From contig JAICIT010000203.1 of the NCBI GenBank assembly GCA_025960445.1, positions 1-5,645 of the forward strand: DNA of 5,645 bases, written 5' to 3'. The DNA comes from Bradyrhizobium sp. (lineage in GTDB: Bacteria; Pseudomonadota; Alphaproteobacteria; Rhizobiales; Xanthobacteraceae). The notes beneath the pieces are model-generated. The model had not been told where the DNA came from, ran no database searches, and was given only the letters and a program-made list of their open reading frames with translations. This document shows positions 1 through 4,767 of the stretch, piece after piece (positions within the stretch are counted from its first letter, which is position 1; each line of letters begins with the position of its first letter). Both the position numbers and the translations under genes were made by a program.

Positions 1-1
1 C

Positions 2-130
2 AAGGAAGCCAAGGACGAGCGCCTCGCCCATATGGTCGCGCTCGTGCTGGCGGCGTTGACAGGAAAATCAGCCGCGGCTTTCGGCGCCAAGCCGCCGCGT
101 TCGCGGGCGCCGGTGCACACGGGCGTTTGA
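2..130 (+). CDS. C-terminal end of an unidentified protein (left part outside the window)
   Basis: Reading frame 2 is open from the left edge to a TGA at 128-130, giving the last 42 residues of a protein. Most codons end in G or C, as in the later genes, which supports real coding despite the short length. The first part (ERLAHMVALVLAALTGKS) could form an amphipathic helix. It is followed by a low-complexity Ala/Pro/Arg tail (AAAFGAKPPRSRAPVHTGV), typical of an unstructured C-terminus. I do not recognise a family from this fragment. It lies about 300 bp before the transport operon, separated by repeats, so it is probably a separate transcription unit. Whether it is a regulator of the operon cannot be told. 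Confidence 0.6.
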   Translation, partial: KEAKDERLAHMVALVLAALTGKSAAAFGAKPPRSRAPVHTGV

Positions 131-159
131 AGCGCCGCCCCGCCTATCTCGCCTCGTCT

Positions 160-180
160 TGGCCGGGCTTGTCCCGGCCA
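160..180. repeat. GC-rich hairpin of a dispersed intergenic repeat
   Basis: TGGCCGGG (160-167) and CCCGGCCA (173-180) form a perfect 8-bp stem around the loop CTTGT. It is followed by ATCCACG, a combination I recall as a frequent intergenic repeat in Bradyrhizobium and Rhodopseudomonas genomes (recollection, not a search). Lying 30 bp after the stop of the upstream gene, it might aid termination or protect the 3' end of that mRNA. There is no T run after it, so it is not called as an intrinsic terminator. Confidence 0.55.
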
Positions 181-236
181 TCCACGCCTCTCTTGTATCA
201 CGATGAGAAATCCATCGAACAAGGGGAAGAGTGGAT
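180..236. repeat. Imperfect inverted repeat next to the hairpin
   Basis: ATCCAC at 180-185 is matched in reverse complement by GTGGAT at 231-236. Just inside these, CCTCTCTTG (187-195) corresponds to CAAGGGGAAGAG (220-231) with a small insertion. Together with the adjacent hairpin this looks like a decayed long palindromic repeat whose second half has been interrupted or replaced. No coding potential is visible in it. Confidence 0.45.
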
Positions 237-267
237 TACTTCGTCGCTTGCGCTCCTCGCAAACGCG
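232..267. repeat. Fragment of a second dispersed repeat (TGGATTACTTCGTCGC type)
   Basis: The segment runs TGGATTACTTCGTCGCTTGC, then GCTCCTCGCAA and ACGCG. I remember a near-identical word (TGGATTGCTTCGTCGC, then CTCCTCGCAATGACG) as one of the commonest intergenic repeats in Bradyrhizobium-like genomes. It overlaps the right arm of the inverted repeat at 180-236, so the spacer appears to be a mosaic of two repeat families. The family assignment is from memory only. Confidence 0.45.
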
Positions 268-373
268 CCGCGGATAAATCACACCACACCTCCACATTCT
301 CTCCGCGCGCGATTTTGCGTTTCCACCGCCTGCTGGGAACCTCGCCGCGCCATATCACCGCACTGAAAATCGC

Positions 374-402
374 TAGACAGTATTTATCCAACGAGTTAAT
401 TT
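374..402 (+). promoter_or_regulatory. Weak sigma70-type promoter candidate for the transport operon
   Basis: TAGACA (374-379) matches the -35 consensus TTGACA at five of six positions. TAATTT (397-402), 17 bp downstream, is a poor -10 match. The pair lies in the most AT-rich part of the spacer, with transcription expected to begin around 408-412, shortly before the ribosome binding site of the permease gene. This is a guess from position and partial match. No clear regulator operator was found. Confidence 0.25.
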
Positions 403-422
403 GTCGCCGAAACTCGAGAAAC

Positions 423-430
423 GAGGGAGG
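423..430 (+). promoter_or_regulatory. Ribosome binding site that fixes the permease start at GTG 437
   Basis: GAGGGAGG is a strong Shine-Dalgarno sequence ending 6 nt before GTG 437. The longest in-frame alternative, TTG 401, has no such sequence upstream and would place this site inside the coding region, so GTG 437 is preferred. Confidence 0.75.
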
Positions 431-436
431 CAAGGC

Positions 437-1246
437 GTGGCCGAATTCAGTGGCCAGGGAGGCCTGTCCAGAGCGCTTAATGCGGCCTGGGTGCGCCCGT
501 TTTTGTTTCTGATCTTCATCGTCATCGTCTGGGACCTGACGATCCGGCTGTTCAAAATTCCGCCCTATCAAATCCCGGCGCCCGCGGATGTCGTGGCGGT
601 GCTGTGGCACGACTGGCCGGAGCTGTTACGGCAGACTTGGCCCACGACTTACGCCACCATCTGCGGCTTCCTGCTGTCAGCGGTGTTCGGCATTGTCGTC
701 GCGATGCTGATCGCGGGATCGAAGACGGTGGAGAGCTACATCTATCCGTTGCTGGTGTTCTCGCAATCGGTACCGAAGGTCGCGATCGCGCCGTTGTTCG
801 TGGTCTGGTTCGGGTTCGGCATTATTCCAAAGGTAATCGCGGCGTTCCTGCTCGGATTTTTTCCGGTGGTGGTATCGGCGGTGCAGGGCTTCAAGTCGGT
901 CGACCCTGATATGGTCGATCTCGCCCGCGCGATGCAGGGCAGCCGCTTCCATGTGTTTCGCGCGGTCAATTTGCCGCATGCCATGCCGGCCATCTTCTCC
1001 GGGCTAAAGGTCTCGGTGACGCTCGCGGTGGTCGGCGCCGTCGTAGGTGAATTCGTCGGCTCCAATTCCGGGATCGGTTACGTGCTGCAGCGATCGATCG
1101 GAACCTTCGACCTGCCGACGATGTTTGCCGCGTTGGTGATCCTGGCGCTGCTCGGGGTCGTCCTGTTCTGGATCGTCGATCGCATCGAGCGCCTTGTAAT
1201 TCCCTGGCACGTCAGCCAGCGCGAGGAACTCTTGTTCGCCGCATGA
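437..1246 (+). CDS. ABC transporter permease, TauC/SsuC type
   Basis: Inner-membrane subunit forming the channel of an ABC importer, usually working as a homodimer in this family. From GTG 437 the protein has 269 residues, a normal length. About six hydrophobic segments can be seen, near residues 20-37, 72-95, 103-126, 130-150, 190-208 and 229-248. After the first segment comes IPAPADVVAVL, the usual short motif before the transmembrane domain in this family. The EAA-type cytoplasmic loop that contacts the ATPase spans about 161-186 (DLARAMQGSRFHVFRAVNLP and following), with the conserved G168 and LP at 179-180. It is the first gene of the apparent operon, 57 bp before the binding-protein gene. 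Close relatives carry sulfonates, nitrate, pyrimidines or aromatic acids, so the substrate cannot be set from this subunit. Confidence 0.93.
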   Translation: MAEFSGQGGLSRALNAAWVRPFLFLIFIVIVWDLTIRLFKIPPYQIPAPADVVAVLWHDWPELLRQTWPTTYATICGFLLSAVFGIVVAMLIAGSKTVESYIYPLLVFSQSVPKVAIAPLFVVWFGFGIIPKVIAAFLLGFFPVVVSAVQGFKSVDPDMVDLARAMQGSRFHVFRAVNLPHAMPAIFSGLKVSVTLAVVGAVVGEFVGSNSGIGYVLQRSIGTFDLPTMFAALVILALLGVVLFWIVDRIERLVIPWHVSQREELLFAA

Positions 1247-1303
1247 GCGGCGAGAAGCTTGAACAAGCGGCTCTCAAATGCCGCGCAATAACGGGAGGAT
1301 GAG

Positions 1304-2293
1304 ATGATGAGATTGATGGCGGCGCTTTCCGCAGTGCTGATCTGGAGCACCCTGGCGGTATCTCCAGCCGCGGCCGCCGACAAGGTCGTGCTGATGCTGA
1401 ACTGGTACGTCTACGGCGAGCACGCGCCCTTCTATTACGGCAAGGCCAAGGGCATCTACAGCGCCGAAAACATCGACCTCGAAATTCAGGAAGGCCGCGG
1501 CTCGGCCGCCACCACGCAGGCGGTCGCCGCCAAGACCGCCGATTTTGGTTATGTCGACGTGCCCACGATGATGCGCGCTGCCATCAAGGGCGCGCCGATT
1601 ATCGCCACGGGCGTGTTGCTGCAGACCAGCCCAATGTCGGTGATGGGATTTGTCGAAAAGAACATCCGTAAGCCGGAAGACATCAAGGGCAAGACCGTGG
1701 CGATTACTCCAGCGGATTCCATGACGCAGATATGGCCGCTGTTCCTTAAGAAGACCGGGTTGAAGGAAACCGATTTCACCACGGTGGCCGGCGATGCCCA
1801 GACCAAGCTGAACGCCGTGATCAACGGACAGGCCGATCTGCTGCTCGGCTACGTCATGGACCAGTCCATGAAAATCAAGGACGCAACCGGCAAGGACGTT
1901 TATCCGATCAAGTTCGCCGACTACGGCATCAACATGGTCAGCTCCGGGATCGTCGCTAATACCGATTACGTGAAATCCCACTCTGATCTGGTGAAGCGCT
2001 TCATGTCGGCGACGACAAAGGCGGTCGAAGCGGCGGAGAAGGACCCGAAAGCGGCAGCGCAGTCGATACTCGAGGCCAATCCGAAGGGCGGCAAGATCGA
2101 CACGTTGACCCAAGGATTTGAGCTGACGATTCCGCTTTATCGGACGCCGGAAACCAAGAACAAGCGGCCGTTCCAGGTGACCGATCAGAACATGACCGAC
2201 ACGGTAAATCTGATGGTGGAGTATGGCGGCCTCGACGCCAAGGCCAAGGAGAACCCGAAGGCGTTTTATACCAATGAGTATCTGCCGAAGTAG
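1304..2293 (+). CDS. Periplasmic substrate-binding protein of an ABC importer, NMT1/ThiY type
   Basis: Captures the transported molecule in the periplasm and delivers it to the permease. The 329-residue product begins with a Sec signal peptide: a short basic start (MMRLM), a hydrophobic core at about 5-19 and SPAAAA at 20-25, with likely cleavage near 24-26. There is no lipobox cysteine, so it should be soluble. The mature protein starts with a strand and LNWYVYGEHAPFYYGKAKGI (32-51), the typical N-terminal pattern of the NMT1/THI5-like family, followed by GRGSAATTQAV (65-74) and DFGYVDVPTMM (80-90), which line the ligand cleft in relatives. DIKGKTVAITPADSM (126-140) and INGQADLLLGY (173-183) follow as expected for lobe 2. 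GGGAGG at 1293-1298 lies 5 nt before ATG 1304; ATG 1307 is an equally possible start. The ligand is unknown: relatives bind pyrimidines, sulfonates or carboxylates. Confidence 0.92.
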   Translation: MMRLMAALSAVLIWSTLAVSPAAAADKVVLMLNWYVYGEHAPFYYGKAKGIYSAENIDLEIQEGRGSAATTQAVAAKTADFGYVDVPTMMRAAIKGAPIIATGVLLQTSPMSVMGFVEKNIRKPEDIKGKTVAITPADSMTQIWPLFLKKTGLKETDFTTVAGDAQTKLNAVINGQADLLLGYVMDQSMKIKDATGKDVYPIKFADYGINMVSSGIVANTDYVKSHSDLVKRFMSATTKAVEAAEKDPKAAAQSILEANPKGGKIDTLTQGFELTIPLYRTPETKNKRPFQVTDQNMTDTVNLMVEYGGLDAKAKENPKAFYTNEYLPK

Positions 2294-2312
2294 GCGTGCG
2301 GTGGAGCGGCCT

Positions 2313-2377
2313 TCATCCTTCGAGACGACTGCGAACGGGCCACGCACGGCGGGCCCTTCGCAGTCTCCTCAGGATGA
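2313..2377. repeat. Palindromic repeat, copy 1 (REP-like)
   Basis: An imperfect stem of about 23 paired bases begins 20 bp after the binding-protein stop codon. TCATCCT (2313-2319) pairs with AGGATGA (2371-2377), GACTGCGAA (2327-2335) with TTCGCAGTC (2357-2365), and GGGCC (2337-2341) with GGCCC (2352-2356), with short mismatches between and a loop of about 10 nt. There is no T run after it. It carries TTCGAGAC in its left arm and CTCCT in its right arm, words also found in copy 2 in the opposite orientation. Such a structure would be expected to stall 3'-to-5' exonucleases on the mRNA. Confidence 0.8.
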
Positions 2378-2388
2378 TGACGCTCAAT

Positions 2389-2435
2389 CCTCATGGTCAG
2401 GAGCCTCGCGAAGCGGGGCGTCTCGAACCACGAGG
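2389..2435. repeat. Palindromic repeat, copy 2, inverted relative to copy 1
   Basis: CCTCATGGT (2389-2397) pairs with ACCACGAGG (2427-2435) with one mismatch. At the tip, GCCTCGC (2403-2409) pairs with GCGGGGC (2413-2419) around a GAA loop, with one T-G wobble. Read on the minus strand it shows TTCGAGAC at the left (2427-2420) and CTCCT at the right (2403-2399), the same order as copy 1 on the plus strand. The two copies are therefore an inverted pair. TTCGAGACG (2319-2327) and CGTCTCGAA (2419-2427) are a perfect 9-bp inverted match, so the whole block could also fold as one long hairpin. Confidence 0.75.
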
Positions 2436-2503
2436 CCGCGATAGGTGCGATCACGGTCTGATGAACCGGAACACACTTTTGGCTTTCGAATGGGATCGCC
2501 TGA

Positions 2504-3352
2504 ATGAACGCAGCGACCAAACCAACCGGGCTTGATCAACCAGCCGCCCACCTGCGGCTGGTGCCGGAGTGCGCCGACGCCGGCTCGCCCGGAATTCAAC
2601 TGTCCGGGGTTTCCAAGACTTATCGCTCGCGCGACGGCGACGTCCCGTCACTGCGACCGCTGGACTTTCATATCAACGCCAGCGAGTTCTTTGTCGTGGT
2701 CGGGCCGTCCGGCTGCGGCAAGTCCACGCTTCTGAAAATGATCTCCGGTCTGCTCGCGCCATCAACGGGCGAGATTTTCGTCGAAGGCGAGCAGGTCACG
2801 GCGCCGAGCGGCAATGTCGGCATCGTGTTCCAGAACTCGCTGCTGCTGCCGTGGCGCAACATCCTCAATAACGTGTTGTTGCCGATCGACATGAAACGGC
2901 TGCCGCGCGATCAATATTTGCCACGCGCGATGGCGCTGTTGAAGTTGGTCGGGCTCGAGGGCTTCGAAAAGAAACTGCCGTGGCAGTTGTCCGGCGGCAT
3001 GCAGCAGCGCGCCTCGATCTGCCGGGCTCTGGTACACGATCCCAAGATCATGCTGATGGACGAGCCGTTCGGCGCCCTCGACGCCATGACGCGCGAGCGC
3101 ATGAATGTCGAGTTGATGCGCATCCAACGCGAGACCGGCAAGACGGTGCTCCTGATCACGCATTCGATACCGGAAGCCGTGTTCCTGGCCGATCGCGTGC
3201 TGGTCATGACCGAGCGGCCGGGCGCGATCGCCGCGATTTATGACGTGCCGCTGCCGCGCCCGCGTTCGCTCGACGTTATGGCCGAGCCGGCCTTCACCGA
3301 ACTGGTGCAGCGCATCCGCAAACATTTCTTCAGCCAAAGCGCGCTGGATTGA
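2504..3352 (+). CDS. ABC transporter ATP-binding protein, TauB/SsuB type
   Basis: Cytoplasmic ATPase that powers the importer. In the 282-residue product all nucleotide-binding motifs are intact: Walker A GPSGCGKST at 67-75, Q-loop glutamine 110 (VFQNSLLLPWRN, the form usual for nitrate/sulfonate/taurine importers), signature LSGGMQQR at 162-169, Walker B IMLMDEP at 182-188 with catalytic E187, D-loop ALD at 191-193 and switch histidine H220. About 30 residues of unstructured, Ala/Pro-rich sequence precede the first strand (IQLSGVSKTY, 31-40), slightly longer than usual. The start at ATG 2504 is the only ATG before the ABC domain but has just a weak purine-rich site (TGGGA, 2491-2495), which may mean lower translation or a somewhat later true start. 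It lies 210 bp after the binding-protein gene, across the repeat pair, and 8 bp before the enolase-like gene. Confidence 0.94.
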   Translation: MNAATKPTGLDQPAAHLRLVPECADAGSPGIQLSGVSKTYRSRDGDVPSLRPLDFHINASEFFVVVGPSGCGKSTLLKMISGLLAPSTGEIFVEGEQVTAPSGNVGIVFQNSLLLPWRNILNNVLLPIDMKRLPRDQYLPRAMALLKLVGLEGFEKKLPWQLSGGMQQRASICRALVHDPKIMLMDEPFGALDAMTRERMNVELMRIQRETGKTVLLITHSIPEAVFLADRVLVMTERPGAIAAIYDVPLPRPRSLDVMAEPAFTELVQRIRKHFFSQSALD

Positions 3353-3354
3353 GG
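3351..3354 (+). promoter_or_regulatory. Ribosome binding site supporting ATG 3361
   Basis: GAGG overlaps the ATPase stop codon (TGA 3350-3352) and ends 6 nt before ATG 3361. This favours ATG 3361 over the in-frame TTG 3349, which would need initiation inside the ATPase gene. ATG 3364, at a spacing of 9 nt, is also possible. Stop and site overlapping suggests coupled translation of the two genes. Confidence 0.5.
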
Positions 3355-3360
3355 CCGCTC

Positions 3361-4767
3361 ATGATGGCGCCACGTCTTGCCGTGCGGGAGATCGCGTTTT
3401 TCGAGCGCCCGGTGCGCTTTGTCCGGCCGTTCCGATTCGGCGCGGTGGTCATCAATGCCACTCCGCAGGCGTTCGTGCGTGTCGAAATCGAAGTCGAAGG
3501 CAAGGGCACATCTGTGGGCGCGAGCGCTGAACTGCTGGTGCCGAAATGGTTCGACAAGCGTCCGCAGCTATCGCCTGAGCAGACGGTTGACGGATTGCGG
3601 CGCTCCCTCCTGATTGCGCGCGAACTCTATTTGAGTCATCGAAATCTCGAGACCGCCTTCGGCCTGCACGCTAGCTGCATCGCGGCGCAGGTCGCCGCCT
3701 GCGCCGAGCAGGATATACCGCCGCTCGCTGCGGGATATGGTCCGGCCGAGATTGACAAGGCGATCCTGGACGCGCTGCTGCGTGCCCTCCAAATGAATTT
3801 CTTTGATGCCATGGCGGGGAATATCGCAGGGCTCGACGCGAGATTGACGTCCGATCTGTGCGATGAGGACGTCACCGAATTTCTCGCGCGATGCCGTCGG
3901 CTGGAGCGGGTCGCGATCCGGCATACCGTCGGCCTCGACGACCGGATCGAGGGTCAAGGCGGTGTCGCGGACGCCAAGGAAAATGCCGGCGCGCGATACT
4001 TCAAGCTCAAGCTCAACGGCGATCCCGAACACGATATCGCGCGCCTGACACGTATCGGTCGGCAATTGAGCACGCTGCCGCACGATTACCGTGTCACGCT
4101 GGACGCCAACGAACAATATTCGGAGCTTGCAGCGTTGCGCGCGCTGGTCGAGCGTCTCGACCGCGACAGCGGGCTGGCGCCGATTGCAGGAAAGCTGTTG
4201 TATATCGAGCAGCCGATGCCTCGCGAAATGACCGGCCGCTCGCCATTGGGCGCAGTTTCCGAGCGAGACTTCATCATCGACGAGGCGGACGACTCCTATC
4301 AGGCGTTTCCAGCGGCGCGTACGCTCGGCTATCGCGGCATCTCCTCCAAATCCTGCAAGGGAATTTACAAGTCGATCCTCAATGCGACCCGCGCCGCCAA
4401 ATGGAGCGCCGGCGGCGAGAAGTTTTTCATCACCGGCGAGGACCTGACCTGTCAGGCCGGGCTTTGCGTGCAGCAAGACCTCGCACTTGGCGCCCTGATC
4501 GGGGTAACCCATGCCGAACGCAACGGCCATCATTACGTCGATGGTTTTGGGGAGGCCCCTGCCGCCGAGGGGCAGGCGTTTTTAGCGGCGCATCCCGACC
4601 TTTACGCGCGCGATGGAGACAGCGTGCGGCTGGCGATCCATGACGGCGATCTCCTGACGGGATCGCTGACTGCGCCGGGGTTTGCCAGCGCCGCGCATCC
4701 ACTTTGGTCGGCGTTGTCGCCGCTCCAAAAACCCACAGCGGAAATTCCAAGGGAGCAAGTGACATGA
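3361..4767 (+). CDS. Enolase-superfamily protein (mandelate racemase/muconate lactonizing enzyme-like)
   Basis: Probable Mg-dependent enzyme that removes the alpha-proton of a carboxylate; the outcome may be dehydration, epimerisation or cycloisomerisation. From ATG 3361 it has 468 residues, longer than the usual 350-400. The N-terminal capping domain is seen at about 1-130 (FFERPVRFVRPFRFG, 13-27). The barrel then shows YFKLKLNG with a KxK pair (K215, K217), metal-ligand candidates D248 in VTLDANEQY, E283 in LLYIEQPMPR and D307 in IIDEADDS, and lysines K330/K333 in GISSKSCKGIYKS where the opposite catalytic base sits in the muconate lactonizing type. ITGEDL (357-362) and VTHAERNGHHYVDGF (382-396) close the barrel; the histidines H384, H390 and H391 are candidates for the active site. 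The usual GG after the second lysine is replaced by CKG. Residues 397-468 form an extra tail. The substrate is unknown. It sits tightly between the ATPase and oxidoreductase genes, so it likely acts on the imported compound. Confidence 0.85.
   Translation: MMAPRLAVREIAFFERPVRFVRPFRFGAVVINATPQAFVRVEIEVEGKGTSVGASAELLVPKWFDKRPQLSPEQTVDGLRRSLLIARELYLSHRNLETAFGLHASCIAAQVAACAEQDIPPLAAGYGPAEIDKAILDALLRALQMNFFDAMAGNIAGLDARLTSDLCDEDVTEFLARCRRLERVAIRHTVGLDDRIEGQGGVADAKENAGARYFKLKLNGDPEHDIARLTRIGRQLSTLPHDYRVTLDANEQYSELAALRALVERLDRDSGLAPIAGKLLYIEQPMPREMTGRSPLGAVSERDFIIDEADDSYQAFPAARTLGYRGISSKSCKGIYKSILNATRAAKWSAGGEKFFITGEDLTCQAGLCVQQDLALGALIGVTHAERNGHHYVDGFGEAPAAEGQAFLAAHPDLYARDGDSVRLAIHDGDLLTGSLTAPGFASAAHPLWSALSPLQKPTAEIPREQVT

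Larger units (their letters stand above)
131..436. other. Intergenic region: repeat debris, then probable operon leader
   Basis: About 300 bp without a convincing gene. The first half (160-267) holds a GC hairpin, an imperfect inverted repeat and a third repeat-like segment, listed separately. The second half becomes more AT-rich towards 363-405, just before the permease gene, and is the natural place for the operon promoter. Open frames crossing the spacer on both strands lack a good ribosome binding site and overlap the repeats or the permease gene, so none is called as a gene. Confidence 0.6.

Noticed and set aside
401..436. Upstream TTG 401 as the permease start
   Set aside because: It lacks a ribosome binding site and would bury the strong GAGGGAGG site within coding sequence; GTG 437 has ideal spacing.
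236..610. Minus-strand open frame spanning the upstream spacer and the start of the permease gene
   Set aside because: It covers repeat sequence and the reverse of the permease coding region, with an Arg/Asp-rich product lacking any motif.
1247..1303. Small hairpin (GCTT 1257-1260 / AAGC 1265-1268) between permease and binding-protein genes, considered as a terminator
   Set aside because: The stem is only 4 bp, has no T run and is followed at once by a strong ribosome binding site; chance is the simpler explanation.
1274..2347. Long minus-strand open frame (357 codons) opposite the binding-protein gene
   Set aside because: It mirrors a gene with a clear signal peptide and family motifs. Its protein is rich in His, Arg and Gly with no recognisable domain, and strong third-position GC bias commonly keeps the antisense frame open.
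2313..2377. Copy 1 palindrome as an intrinsic transcription terminator
   Set aside because: No T tract follows the stem and a second related palindrome in the opposite orientation lies next to it, which fits a dispersed repeat better; partial termination cannot be excluded.
2296..2535. Plus-strand open frames across the repeat pair, including a possible 24-codon peptide from ATG 2461
   Set aside because: They run through the palindromic repeats and into the ATPase gene in another frame; no Shine-Dalgarno precedes ATG 2461 and the peptide resembles no known leader.
3568..4533. Minus-strand open frame of 321 codons opposite the enolase-like gene
   Set aside because: No family motif is visible and composition is as expected for an antisense shadow; the sense strand encodes a recognisable enzyme.
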